NCBI GenBank assembly: GCA_028671895.1
Contig: JAPMAC010000209.1
Span: forward strand, 19,924,501 to 19,988,500
DNA length: 64,000 nucleotides
DNA from: Oenanthe sinensis
Taxonomy: Eukaryota > Streptophyta > Magnoliopsida > Apiales > Apiaceae
Reading direction: 5' to 3'
Shown: positions 1-12,360 of the stretch, piece by piece
How the letters are laid out: each line of letters starts with the position of its first letter
Position numbering within the stretch: position 1 is the first letter of the stretch
The notes under the pieces: model-generated
Database searches by the model: none
Seen by the model: only the letters and a program-made list of their open reading frames with translations
Told to the model about the DNA's origin: nothing
Made by a program: the position numbers and the translations under genes

Positions 1-1251
1 TTCAAGCTTTCCTCAGCCTTGATATACTTTCCAGCTCTCTCTTGGAGCTCATTCATACTTTATGGAGTCCTCTTGGCTAAAGACCTCCTGAAGTTCTCGT
101 TAGAGGTCCCTTGCTCTAGCGCTATCATAGCTACATCCTGGTCTAGATCTGGGACCTTCAAGGCCTCCTTAGTAAATATGTTCATATAGTTCCTCAGGGA
201 TTCATTCATTCCCTAATGCATATTCATTAGCTGCTGATAAATTGACCAACGAAGGCCCTGCTTAGATCTTTGAATGACCCAACAGAGTTAGGGGGTAGAT
301 GACTAAACCACATTGGAGCCATACCATTGAGGGTTTGAGGGAATGCCCTACACTTGATAGCATCATTGACGGGCTACAGCATCAATGCATTAGAGAACAT
401 GAGAACATGATTTGAAGGATCTTCCGTTCCATCATAGGCCTTGATTGTAGGCATCTTAAACTTCATTGGGGATCATCAGGATCTCCAAGGGGCAATAAGT
501 CTTGGGGGTCAGCCCTAACATGACCTGTCTTTCTTTGCCTCCTTGCTGGGGGCTCATCTAGAACTATCACAGATGCATTCCTTGCTGATCTTCCAGCCCC
601 CTAAGCTCTCGGGCTTTATCGCCTTGCTAGTTCCCTTTCCAGGTCTTTCCTTAGTCGTTGAGCTTCAGCCTCATGAGCTCGTATCCTCTCTTGTAGGTTT
701 ATGGAGTCAGTGTTTTGAGGACCTCGAGGCTGGGCACTCTTCCCTCCAAGGGGCTCCTTACTAGGTCGCCTCCTTCTAGGATTAACGTCCTCATCAGTCG
801 TTTCATCATCATTCGAGTAGGGTCCAGAAAAATCTTGATTCCCCTAACGTGATCTATGTGGGGGCAGCATCCCTTGCTCATAAGAGGGCTCATAGTTAGG
901 TGGAAGCCCATATTGAGGGTTGCTAGGCAACACCGTAGTGGAGACATGCAATGAGAAATGAGCAACAAAAGTAGTATTGAGGGATGGAATTACCTAGAGT
1001 TGAGGGACAGAGGCATGGATTGACATGTCAGGATTGGAAGGATGAACGATGACGCTCAGGGGTCCCGTACAATCGGCGCTTGTTTCAGGGTCCTCAACGG
1101 AGGTGGTTGGGACAACAACTCCTTGTTCCAGAGTTGCGATAAAAGGAATGTTAGTGTCAACAGTGGTATCAGGGATCTCTCCTTCGAAGATGCTCGCGAT
1201 ACTTCGTGTTCTTTCAATGGTTGCTATTCTCTTCCCATAGACGGTGCCAAA
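1..1251 (-). pseudogene. Ty3/gypsy gag relic and leader
   Basis: Read on the minus strand, about 480 down to 240 gives a typical plant gypsy capsid (Retrotrans_gag) stretch: KMPTIKAYDGTEDPSNHV, then FSNALML, CRAFPQTLNGMAPMWFSHLP and FKDLSRAFVGQFI. Farther upstream, 960-640, lies the charged N-terminal part (DDETTDEDVNPRRRR, then QERIRAHEAEAQRLRKDLE). The reading is broken by several stops (one TAG replaces a glutamine codon near 375) and by frame changes, so this is a dead copy. The gag continues off the left edge of the window. Positions 1,021-1,251 are the untranslated leader between the adjoining LTR and gag. The gag type and the primer site next to it fit the Tat/Athila side of Ty3/gypsy, but the clade is an inference because no pol is in view. 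Confidence 0.7.
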
Positions 1252-1946
1252 TGTTACGGATTAAAAATGAGGTGTATTTAATACGTAATTAATGCTAGGT
1301 TTTGGGGGAGCTTCAAGCTTTAATGGTTGCATTAACGTTTCGTGACTATCTCAGATCCTCGTTAACTGCCTACGTATCTCAATGTGTGTGAGAATCAAGC
1401 AAATAACGTAGTTCTAATGTTGAGGGGTTAGGCCCTTTATATAGGCGCACGAGGGCTTGGAGTTAGGTTAGGGTTAGGAAACTTGGGGGCCAAGTCTTTT
1501 ACTGAAGTAAGGTTGTTGTAACCTCTAAGGAATGAGAGCCCTCGTTGGACTCTAGCCGGTGAGGTTTATCTTTGAGATTGGGCTTCTAGAGCCTTCCATA
1601 GATAAGGGGTCTCATAGGACTCTTTCCACACTAGGTTTCTAGATCCTTCTAAGATGAGGGTTTTCAACAGGCTTCTTGGGCCTTTACTGGGCCTTTATTA
1701 ATTAATTTTATAATTAATTATAAATTAATTAATAACAAAGGCTTAATAGGCCAATGGCTTGAACAGAGATTTTGGGCTGGATTTACAAATCCAGTTGATC
1801 CTTGGATTACAAATCCAGTTGATCATATGATTTATTTTCCTAGTTCGTTTTAAGGGCCCATACCTTTGGACCATACTAGGTCTAATAAATGAAATAATAA
1901 ATGCTATATTTATTATTTTCTCAGGGCTATTTTTACCCATATCACA
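1252..1946 (-). repeat. 5' LTR of the Ty3/gypsy element at the left edge
   Basis: The segment starts TGTTACGG and ends TCACA on the plus strand, giving TG...CA termini for a 695-bp LTR. Directly outside its 3' end (minus strand) is TTTGGCACCGTCTATGGGAA, which resembles the primer site next to many plant Tat-type LTRs, and the gag relic follows, so this is the 5' LTR. The right boundary is placed where the sequence changes to an unrelated gypsy pol relic. No target-site duplication can be tested because the other LTR is outside the window. Confidence 0.65.
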
Positions 1947-4900
1947 CTTGTTCTTCGTTCTCTCTCTTCATCTTTTGGTAGATCAAAATATCATTTATGA
2001 AAACTATGGCCATTTGTCCAATCATTTCTTAAAATTCTATTGATTAAATCCATAAAAGTTATAGGTACATTCATTGATCCAATCGACATCCTAGAACTCA
2101 TAATGTTCATAACTCTTGGCGAATGCAACTTTGGGCAAGTCATCTAGGTCAATTCTTATTTCATGATATTTGATCCTCAAATCTATCCTTGAAGGGTAAA
2201 TTATATCTCCAAATGGTCGGATAAAACCACTAACACATGGTGCTATCCTTTTCTTTAACTATCAAAACAAGTGCACCTCATGGTGACACTTTAAATCTCA
2301 TCATGCCTTTATCTAATACTTCTTATAATTTAGTAATTAATCCTTTTCATCTTGGTAGGTGCAACTTCTAGTATGACTCATATGCTAGTGAAGTTCCTGA
2401 CACTAGATCGATGGTGAATTCTACAACTCTATTAGATAGTACCTCATAAGGTCGTTGATAATTACATCATCATCCCATTAACTACTATATACTCTCTTTT
2501 TTCCAAGTATTTCTTCTTTCGTACCAATCACGGTTGCCTAACAACCTATCATCTGAAGTGTAATAGGCCTTTCATTTCCATCGTAATCAAAACCCCTCAA
2601 TTTGTCTCTCTATCCTTGAACACAACTTCATCATTATCATGTAATCTTAACTTTCACTATTTTATCTCCATTGTTAGTTTGAAAATCTTATGCAGATGAT
2701 ATTTTTATCTTGACATTACATCTCTTCTCTTTTATCAAAAAAAATTAAATATTCATTGAATGACACTAGTAATTATTCGTACAATATTACTCTTCCTGCC
2801 TCAATCTTGCACTATTGAATCACCACTCCTAATTCTTCCACTTTTTTATTATAGCAATTTCCTAAATCATCTCCACTTAATAAGTTATATCCATCACGAC
2901 AATTTCATTTGATCATAGCATACGAGACAACCACCCGAAAACTATTGTAACTTTAATTCATAATATTCCATGCTTAGGTTATTTCGTCCTAGTCCCAATT
3001 TTTAACTTTATCCAGTTTCCCAATGTTATTTGCAAGATACAAAACCTAGTTCTGGTAATAGAGAGATTCAATTAAGAAGTTCATACTTACTCTTATGAAA
3101 GCAACAATTGTTAGGCTTGACTATACACAATGATTATTCTACTGGCTCTAGTTTAGACTCAGCTCTAGGTTATAACCTTCCTGGATTTTCCCCTCAATCA
3201 TGGGTCATTGATGAATTGAACTCATGGGTTGCACTTTCTGAGGGTGAAACAATAGGTAGATGCCAAAATAGGTTGATGCTTATCCAATATATCCTTATCA
3301 CTGTTCATATCAACAAAACTGTCATATTTCTTGACAGGCTATCAAACACAACACGTGAGATATACCGGATCAATATTACCTATCAGGTTGCTAATTAAAG
3401 GGAGATTCCTAACAACTTTTACCAATTTTATGTTCATACATTTATCGTCTGGTCCTTCCGACCATCACTTTTTAAAACTTATGGTCTACACGACATATGG
3501 TATATTACCAAAAGGACGAGACATACTGTCCATTATGTAGTCTCAATCAATTCACACCTAAGGGTCTATAATTGTATTACGAGACCTCTTTCCCCAAACC
3601 ATTTACCTTAACTAAACAATTAAATTCTCAGTGAATGCTCGAAATTCCCTTCTAGCTGTAGTCCCACCACTACTAGAAGGAGCTTTGTACCAATACCTAC
3701 ACATAGGCTCATTCATACTTTTCATCCTGACCACAATATCTAGAATGTGTGGGACATTACACTAAGGGGATCACTTTGATCATAAAATACTTAACATACT
3801 TAGAAGATACAAAAAATATGCGTCTTAACTCATCATTGCGACTTTATACCGTATCAATACCAAGCATCGTCTTAACAATTATCCTCGACTTTTTATCCCC
3901 AATAGAACTCTTGAAATATTTATACTTATCAGCTTTGTACAAAATATATCATTGCCTCTTCCGGAACGGTCTTGCCAATTTTCTTCCAAAATCTATATCC
4001 CAAATGTCATTCATAAATCCCCTCACTAATAACTCCAAGTATATGACCTTTTCTTAACTCATTCATTGGTACTACATCCGGTAGTCCAATTATGAACTCT
4101 ACTTGAGTTCTCACGTTATCCTCTTATATATGAACAACTCTTAACACTCTCATATCTAAGTACTATAACTCTTAACCCTAAACCCATAATAATCAACCAT
4201 CAAGATCCAAACATTAGAAATCCAAACTCCATGAACTAACATGTACTTGAACATAACTTTCAACTATACTTATATCTCAACATAAATCAAAGGGTGGAGA
4301 ATGTTTATACCTTTCTTGAATCCTTAAACATATTGACAAGAGCTTGTAAGCCTTAAGGGAGCCTTGATCTATGCTTATCATCCTTAAACTTGCAAGAGAA
4401 ATCAAGAAACAAGTTAGTCATTTTTGGAGTTACTATTCACCCTCATTTTTTAGCAAGGATTTGGCTATACTATACTAATTTGATGGCCATGAAATTTTGA
4501 TCATACCTTAGTTATGAATTATGGAAGCTATAGTCAAAATCTTCTGATTTGTAAAGGTGTAGAACTTGGGTTTTGAATTTCTTTTCTCCTTTTCTCTTGT
4601 TTGGGCCGAATGGAATGAAAAAATGGGGGAGAGAGTTTTATCTACTTTGCTTGCTTTTTGTGTTGGTGTAATTGTGTTTGTATAATGTGTATGTATTGTT
4701 ACATGGCTTAATTCTCACACAAGTATGGCTTGGTGGAGTGAAAGGCCAAGTCCAAGTACAAATAAAGTTCCATGAATTAGGGATCACATTTCCATTTTCC
4801 ATGTTTTAGGGAACTTGGTTCCTTATTGGTAATTAGATGATCTAGTTGGTTTGGTTGGTCTCTAACTCTCCTAGTTTGGATGGAAATTCTCATTAGTCTC

Positions 4901-5300
4901 TTATCATCCAACACAACCATTATTTCTCCATGTAAGTTCGATTAGTTTTCGAAAATATTTCGTCGTAGAGATTCTGTATCGTAAATCCTTAATATTCTAA
5001 ATAATTTTATTCAAAACAAACCGTTGGGTTTCTAAATTGTAATCCTCCTTGTTGTATTATAATTCTCGTATTCTTAATATTTCACAATTTTCAAAACAAA
5101 TAGTAAAACTGAAAATCTTTATATTTTGACGGTTTTTGCATTCACTCATTTTCTTCATACAACAACATTACATCCTCGAATTTCCAATATTTCATCACTT
5201 GCTTAGTATGGGCTAAAAAGTTTTTCATAATCCGTAGAATCACTATTCATCAGGGTCGTTTATAAATTAAAAAAATGCGTCAAAAATACGGGTTATTACA
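1947..5300 (-). mobile_element. Old chromovirus-like Ty3/gypsy relic
   Basis: On the minus strand, 2,220-1,960 reads as a decayed reverse transcriptase: SRIDLRIKYHEIRIDLDDLP, then KVAFAKSYEHYEF and remains of the FMDLMNR and VFIDDILIY region, with stops and frame breaks. The right end, 5,300, reads TGTAATAACCCGTATTTTTG on the minus strand, a common start of plant chromovirus LTRs, so the order LTR, gag, pol runs right to left. Between about 2,600 and 4,300 I see no alignable domain, only AT-rich decayed sequence with short chance ORFs. The left end is cut by the LTR at 1,252-1,946. The clade (Tekay-like) is an inference from the LTR start and the RT style. Confidence 0.55.
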
Positions 5301-5503
5301 AAATTGTAAAAAACATCTCAGTGCTATATAAATCAGATGTAGTAGCATAGTTTCATATAGATTACAGAGTTTATTTTTCTGAGAACAAACTGTTCTATGC
5401 TTTCAAACAAATATTGTAAGCACAATTTTTATTTCAACTTTATAAAAGAAGCTGGGTTTTAGACGTAGATTTATCAGAGCAAGTGAATCTAGTGGATACA
5501 TTA

Positions 5504-8500
5504 TGTGACACCCTCCCAATCCATGATTAAAATCGGGGGTCACAACTCTAGGTGCATGCCCTCCCTAATAAATAAATATCACACATAAAGAATACAACCC
5601 CGTAACACCTATCCTGGATCTTTAACAAGTAATGGTATGAAACAAGCATCTACTAAACCATATTATTACTAACTAAAAATTTATCTTACAAAATCTTATA
5701 AAAACATCTTATGAAGTTCCACTAAGTTCATTACAAACTTTTCACTACTACCAACACTACATCTGTCTACTAACAGGTTTCTACCTGAACAACCATCGCA
5801 AAGCTAATACTGCAAGGAGGTCCATAACATGTGCTCTTTCTGGTGGTCTGCTTAAGCCTGACCATCTTCTTTCTTAGATGTAAAGGTTAGGGTAATAACA
5901 AGTAATATGTCAACAAGTTGCTCAGCAAGTACTATAAAACAAATGTAGGGTAGGCAGTTTATAATGTAGAAGATGGGACAATAAGCAGGATATAATATGT
6001 CGTTCATTTATGTATATAAGGTTAAACATGTTTCACATTTGATCACAAGATAGAGCATTAAAAAGAAACCTCGTTTAAAAATAAATCAGTTTAACTTTTC
6101 TTTTCATATAGACATTTCTTTCTCGTCAAAACATACTTTTCATCAAAATCTTTCTTTTCATCATATGATTCATCAAAACATTCTTTTCATAAAACTTTTA
6201 TTTCATCAAAATATTCTTTTTGTAAAATCATGAAGTTGATTGGAGTTTTTCCACAACGCAATGGATAATACGGGTGATCAGCCACATAAAGTCCCCATAC
6301 CGGATACAAGGTCCTTCTGAACTTTGAAATTGGGGCTCCCAATAGGCAACACATTGGCCTTTAATGCTGGACTAGCCACACTCGCCAACTAGTCTCTTAC
6401 GCTATAAAATAAAAGTGATGGACTGGCGTCACTCGACCTCTTACGCCTTCGATCTATAAAATTCCACAGAAACCATTTTGGCGGATTTCCTATCTCAAAA
6501 CTATTTTTTTTCATTTTTAACATTTACCAACCATTTTAAATGAATAAGACTCATTTTGAAGTCCACAATCATTTATAAATCCATTCTCACAAATCATGAT
6601 ATAAGGTACACTTGGGGTGAAGTGTATAAAAGAAATGCAGTTCGGGGAAACATATTTATTATCAAGGTTAATAGCATTTGCAGTTTAAATGAAAACATGC
6701 TTAAATAATTAGAAAGGAAAGCATGATGTAAAACATGATATAAGGGTGACAGCAGGTAACTAGAACAATAGTAAAGTATCCAAGATCTAGAAAAGTTACT
6801 TTCCTTAGATACGCTTTCCAAACTCTCAAGAGAAACCTACTTCACCAGATTTATACCTTAGTCTTTACGTCCTCATCCTTCAAATCTAGATATATAAAAG
6901 ACACTACTTTAGTATCTTTTATAATCAATCGACGTTCACCTCGAACGTCCATATCTAATCTACCCTTTTGATGATCATGGAATACCATTCATATATATTA
7001 TACTCTTCTTACCTTAACTCATATATAATTGGCACGTAAACAATTAGTACTTAAAGTTAAACACATAAAACAACTATCAGATATCCACATTTGACTCTTA
7101 TAGGTAAACTTAGATTCGAAAACGTTGTTGCGCTAAGCATAGTAAAATATTTTTAATAAAATGAAAAATAATCTTTTTATTATAAAACTTTCCAGATATT
7201 ATCTTGGATATCATTCCAATCTTTCAACAAATTGTCAAAGCAAAAACAATCCATTATAGTATTAAACAAACTGAAACAATCTCCCTTTGGAGCACAAAAA
7301 ATTCTACGTTGCGCTACTTTAACTAAAACTTTCATAACTCCTTAATTGTATACTCAAATGACACAAGATCAGTGCCTAAATAAATTAGACAAAAAGTAGA
7401 ACAATTTCATCATAATGATACTTCCTTGAGCAGATTAAACAAATGTAAAATAGTTGAGGAAAACAGAGCAGTCAACCTGAAAATTAACATACTACTGCAC
7501 ACAATCCACTTAAACATTTATAGTAAAATGAAACAATCATTATAAAAAGCTTAACAATCTAATTAAATCATAAACCTCACTTTAATACAAACAAATAAAT
7601 TGATAAAATTTCAGATTTCATAACTTCAAAATTCCGAATATAAAAAAAGTATAATTCAAAATTTTTACATGCACTTATTCAACCTGAAGTTTCATTAACC
7701 AAAACTAGCCAACAATACTTGTGTGTACTATACATCATTTAATCAAATAACTCAAAAAAAAAAAAATTAAGCCCAATATGTATATAAATTTGAAATTAAC
7801 AACATGCACAACAATACACTAGCAAATCAAGCATAAGTAAACATCATTAAATCTAGCAATCATCAATCCAAGGAAACCATTCAACAAAACCAACCGTTGG
7901 CTCCCCGGATGTCATCGCCAATGGTGATAGTCCGGTGGAGGCCTGACTTTCAAGTCCTTCAACACCAGGACCATCCCCTTCCTTCAATAACACTATCATC
8001 ACAAGGCAATAACCCACGCTTCACAATCTCATCTCCAATCGGTCTGCGTGAAACTGTGTGTATCTGTGTGTGCACGTTATACATACATATACATGCATAA
8101 TAGCAGTGAAAGGAGGTAACAAATAAGAAAATGCAGCAACAAGCAGAGACATGAATTTACAGAGATGGAGATGGACGAATACGAGAGGGAGCGGAGAGAA
8201 ATTTAAGATGAAAGAGGAGAAGAGTATTCAAGAGATATGGAGAGAGTTGTAGGCTGGGAACTGAAATGGGGTGGGGTGAACAGGGGTACTTGTTAGGATT
8301 TAATTAAAACAAAATTTTATTTTCTTTTTTACAAAACATAAGCTATATTCTAAAATTAAATCAGTAATAAACTGAGAATAGTTCAAAAAAATTAAAATCT
8401 TATTTTTTTAAAATGAAGAGGATCAAATTATCCCTCTCCACATATTTTTAAAATATTTTTTTGACTAGTAAATAATTTTTTATGGATTTTACAAAAAAAG

Positions 8501-8855
8501 TATTTTTAAATATAATAAAACTTGTAAAATCTGCTAAAAATATTTAAAGATAAAAATAAATAAACTTGTATTTTTAAAGAGTCTGTAAATATAGAAGGAT
8601 GATAATGCAAAAGATTCATAATTTTTGGACATTCCAATGATTTATAGAAATCAAACAATATACTAAAATAATATTTTAAATCACTAAACTCATTAATATA
8701 CAAATTTTATATATCATGGATACATGTAGCATTCAAATCCACATAACACATATCCGAAAATCACATTTCATATATTGACTTATCAAACTGGAATATAAGT
8801 AATGAAAATAATTCTTTATAAATAAATAATATTAAAAATTTTACAAGCATTATAT
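5504..8855 (-). repeat. Very long Ty3/gypsy (chromovirus-like) LTR
   Basis: On the minus strand this begins TATAATGC, a decayed TGTAATAC-type start, immediately after AAGAGGGGAAGGA, a polypurine tract. It ends GTGTCACA at 5,504, so it is the 3' LTR of the element whose integrase tail lies at 8,856-9,288. At 3.35 kb it is long but within the range of plant Tekay-type LTRs. It has no coding content: the ORFs of 60-75 codons inside it are chance. The inner half (about 5,820-6,480) is less AT-rich, and 7,150-8,860 is strongly AT-rich. Confidence 0.6.
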
Positions 8856-9288
8856 CCTTCCCCTCTTAAAAGGATTTTGTCCCCAGAATCACCTAAGAAA
8901 ACAGATGAGAATACTCTTCAAGCATTTTGCTTTTAAGTTCCCAAGTTGACTCCTCAACTTTGGAAATCCTCCACAAAACTTTTACCTTTCAAGTTTCCAG
9001 GTTGACTCTTCAACTTCAGGATTCTTTCACAAAAATTTTACAAGCCTAACTGACTTATTTATTAAGACCTTATATTTACGATCCTGAATCTCTATAAGTT
9101 GTTCTATATATGATAAATCAGGTTGAATCTAAAGGGGTTCATATTCTATTACATGACTCGAATCAAGGTTATACTTTCTAAGCATAGACACATGGAAAAC
9201 ATTGTGGATATGTTGCATATATGGCAGTAAAGCCAACTCGTAGGAAACTTTTCCAACTCACTTTAAAATTTCAAAAGGTCCAGCATAT
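8856..9288 (-). pseudogene. Integrase C-terminal tail of a chromovirus-like pol
   Basis: Minus-strand translation gives YAGPFEILK, VGKVSYELALLPYM, HNVFHVSMLRKYNLDSSHV, EYEPL, QLIEIQDRKYKVLINKSVRL and finally VEESTWELKSKMLEEYSHLF and a stop. This is the standard end of plant Ty3/gypsy chromovirus polyproteins (the VFHVSMLRKY block and the STWE...MRERYPHLF block). At least two stops interrupt it. The VEESTWELE block occurs twice in tandem (about 8,937-8,995 and 8,996-9,050), a local duplication of roughly 55-60 bp. The upstream pol is missing because a copia LTR starts at 9,289. Confidence 0.75.
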
Positions 9289-9944
9289 TGTTGGGTCCCA
9301 GAGTATCATAGAAGATAGGGTTGAATATGATACTCACTAAATTAAAAAATTCTTTCGAATCTTTTACGGATAAATAATTTAGAGTTCAGTTAGTGAGTTT
9401 GAATTCATGAGGTGAATAGTGTTTAGGGGACTGGCTTACTAATTTTCTGTATTTATGAATAATCATTAATATTCTAGAAAATTATCAAGTAATTTAATGA
9501 GACAAGTTTCGGGGAATATATCTCTCGTATATAAACTCTGAGTTTGCTAGACCCAGTTAAAAATATAACTGGTTTCCAAAGGATAGATTAGTTATTTACT
9601 TCTACAAAGAGATATAACTTAATCCCTATATAATATTTGACTATGTGTTTGTAATAACGGAATCAAGCTAACAGAGAGTGTTTTACAATAGCCTTATGTA
9701 TTTGCAACATAATGAACTGGCTAGAATATAAAACTCTGGTGAAGAAGGTCTATACATGGCTTTTTATCTTCTTCTTCTTCGGCTTCAATTTCCTCTCTAT
9801 ATCTCTCTGTATGGTTGTATATTTCAACAAATCCACTAATCAAAATGAACTAGTCATTTTGTTTATATAGTGTAGACTTTTCAAATTAATTAAAATTAAT
9901 TTGCTTCATAATTCTTAAGTCATTTCTTGCGCTTGATAGAGTGT

Positions 9945-10330
9945 TTGCAGTGTATAGGCACTACTAAAGGTGTTTGTTGTGCCTAAACTTGTGTTGTGCC
10001 TAAGCTTTCCTTTTTGTTGTGTCTGCACTCCATTTTCCCTGTTGAGGCACCACCAAATACCCCCTTCAACTTTCCTTACGCCTATAACTTGTTTTGTTGC
10101 GCCTGCACACTGACTTCCTAGTGCAGGCGCCACAAACTCCTCCCCTTAGAGTTTTGATGAGCCTTAGAATGGTTTTGTTGCGCTTACACTCTACAACCCT
10201 TTTATAGGTGCCACAAACACTTAGCAAACTTGGAGTATTGTTTCCTTACGTCAATATCACTTTTGTTGCACCTCTCCATTGCTTCAAGAGTATAAGAGCC
10301 ACCAAATGTAGTAATGCTTGCCTTAGTCAT
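9945..10330 (-). repeat. U3 repeat array of element 3 (GTTGCGCC...GGCGCCAC units)
   Basis: Four to five imperfect units of about 75-90 bp. Each has TTTTGTTGYGCCTGCAC or a variant, followed after 20-50 bp by GGCRCCACAAAC or a variant, so the two halves are roughly inverted (GCGCC / GGCGC). Clear copies start near 9,972, 10,014, 10,092, 10,172 and 10,262. The array lies about 75 bp upstream, in element direction, of the TATA-like box at 9,861-9,870. Confidence 0.7.
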
Positions 10331-10627
10331 ATTCTTGAAATGCTTGAAGTATTTACCACTTGGTTTTCAATCTTCTGGCTTGATCAACTGAATTTCTTCT
10401 GATAAATCAAAGTAATTCTCTCCTTGTTGTGCTGACTCTTAGTGCACTGGTCTGGTTCACAAATGACTAATACTGAATTGAATTCCTCCGACTTCTGTTT
10501 TGTTTCAGCTGATTAACCTTGGACTGTTGCATTGTTTCAAACACTGACTGTTGATAAACATAGTACTTTCATTAGAATCTTTTCTGGTACTTAGATAACG
10601 TCTTCATTTTTACCACAATCTTGAATA

Positions 10628-10632
10628 CTTCA
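10628..10632. repeat. Target-site duplication of element 1, left copy
   Basis: CTTCA directly precedes the TGTTAGG start of element 1. The same five bases follow its right LTR at 25,340-25,344. Five base pairs is the usual copia duplication, and both copies lie in the interrupted LTR of element 3. Confidence 0.9.
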
Positions 10633-11898
10633 TGTTAGGTCCAAAAGTATTGTAGAGGGGGGGTGAATACAATTGTTTTGAATAATTAGAGAAAATGAAA
10701 TAAATGCAGGTAATAAATGATGACACAGAATTTCAAGAATATATCATTATATTCATTGAAGAATTTGCTACAACATTCATAAAAGCATCATAATCAGTTG
10801 AACAATAAATACAGCAATTAAGGCCTGATTCAACTGATTCTCTCTCACTTTCTTTTTACAGTAAATGCTCTCTTTTTAAAATATACTGTAGAAAATACAG
10901 AGATTGCTAAAAGTCACTTTACAAATAAAACAAAGTGCTGCTTTTATAATGTCGTGTAGACTTGATCTTGTCCTTTTTGTGTACGTGGCCCAATCAGGAC
11001 TCGTCAACAAAAAGTACTTTCCAACCACTCTGGATCAACCGTTCACAATAAGCCACTTGTCCCTTGAACATTAAATGCTACATATCGACCCGCATCTCGA
11101 TCTAGGCCTGGACCCATCTCGATCTCGATCTTGGTTGACAATCTCGATCTCAATCTCGATCTGTGAAAATCTCGATCTCGATCTATGAAAATCTCGATCT
11201 CGATCTGTGAAAATCTCGATCTCGATCCATGAGAATCTCGATCTCTATCTCGATCTGCCGTGGATAGAGATTTGCCTTGTAATGTTTTACTTCAATTATA
11301 AATCTCGACCCGTATCTCGATCTGCTGTGGATCGACATTTGCCTTAGCAAATATGCACTCATCTAATGTTGACCTTCTTTAGTGACTAATTGTGGATTAA
11401 CCTTTATGAGCAAGTTTCCCTAGCTTCTTCAATTTCTTTTCCTCACTCAATTCAAATGAGATCTTCTATTACTGACATGAACTTGCCTCCAATGTCCTGA
11501 CACTTGATGCAATGGTCTGGTTCATAAGTGACTAGTCTTGTAGGGGTTCTTGCTTCTGAATGTCAGTTCTCATTTGTTGATTAACCTTTACATTATCCAG
11601 ATGTTGATATACATTACATGAAATCACTTTGGTCTTCTTGATACTTCTTTGACATTAATTTGATTCTCCATTAGATAAGTGAGGGCATGAGCAATACTGA
11701 AATTGAACTTCTTCCCACTTATGCATCCTTGATTAACCAAATTAGTTACTTGTAGTTACCAAGTATCATTACCATTTCTTCAGTTGATTGATTCCATGTG
11801 CTTCTTCAGTTTCTCTTATTTTTGCTGTTGTTTTATCTTTTACCTAGTTGAGTTACATAGTAATTAAGTGTTACAAGTTAGTACACCTATGCCTTTCA
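10633..11898 (-). repeat. 3' LTR of element 1
   Basis: TGTTAGGT...CTTTCA termini, 1,266 bp. On the minus strand a TATA-like TTATAAAA lies at 10,942-10,949, downstream of the ATCTCG-rich array at 11,085-11,270. The array has four copies of a 22-bp unit where the 5' LTR has two, which explains most of the 48-bp length difference. The polypurine tract abuts the LTR at 11,899. Confidence 0.92.
11085..11270 (-). repeat. U3 repeat array of element 1, 3' LTR copy
   Basis: Tandem 22-bp units of the form CTCGATCTCGATCTRTGAAA, four in a row (about 11,140-11,240), with further ATCTCGATC words on both sides. The word contains GATC and TCGA and is close to its own reverse complement (ATCTCGAT / ATCGAGAT). 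It lies about 135 bp upstream of the TATA-like box in the element's direction. Confidence 0.85.
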
Positions 11899-11912
11899 AT
11901 CTCCCCCTATTT
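11899..11912 (-). other. Polypurine tract of element 1
   Basis: Minus strand AAATAGGGGGAGAT directly before the 3' LTR, the expected plus-strand primer. The same tract, with the flanking CAATCA, precedes the 3' LTR of element 3 at 25,784. Confidence 0.85.
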
Positions 11913-12360
11913 GATTGTCTAACAATGACAACCAAATTCACAATGAGGATAACTCAACTAACCAGGGACTGAAAAAGATAAACTAACATTCATAAACGAT
12001 CATGTCAACTTGCATAATGCTTGGCTTGATTAACTAGCTTCATGTCTATCACTGATACTTCAAGTGCCAAAATTGGACACCTGTTGGCTCGATCAAATGG
12101 CTTCATGCTCTTCTAGAGATTTTCTTTAAGTACTTAAGAGCACGGTCCACTCAATCTTCAATTATCCTTCTGAAGTCCTTTTAGCAGTATTACCACCGCC
12201 GAACTTCGCGAAATAATTGACGCCTAATATAAACCAGTTTCAAGACACTTAGCTAACTAACTTCTACCTTACACTACACAAGAAAACAGATAATGTACTT
12301 ACAATGCAGGAAAACAAGAAAACAAATTACAACGCAAAGAAACATTACAAGCTTAATACA

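Larger units (their letters stand above)
9289..10632 (-). repeat. 3' LTR of copia element 3, first part (split by element 1)
   Basis: The LTR starts TGTTGGGTCCC on the plus strand and is closely similar, in reverse complement, to the fragment ending at 52,582. Element 1 inserted at 10,632/10,633, and the LTR resumes at 25,345. Joined length is about 1,783 bp. On the minus strand a TATA-like CTATATAAAC lies at 9,861-9,870, downstream of a GC-rich repeat array (9,945-10,330). LTR termini, polypurine tract and downstream ORF relic place it in the same Sirevirus-like group as element 1. Confidence 0.75.

Noticed and set aside
3108..4057. Plus-strand ORFs of about 70-100 codons
   Set aside because: No recognisable domain, and they lie antisense in a decayed gypsy element with AT-rich composition; probably chance.
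5470..5482. TTTATCAGAGCAAG as a primer-binding site
   Set aside because: It resembles the initiator-Met site, but no LTR end can be supported on its left and the sequence on its right is the end of a gypsy LTR in the other orientation.
6594..8703. Small ORFs in the long gypsy LTR
   Set aside because: LTR sequence, no domain, ordinary lengths for chance ORFs in AT-rich DNA.
11085..11270. CRISPR-like regular repeats
   Set aside because: The units are adjacent, without unique spacers, lie in a plant LTR and vary in number between the two LTRs.
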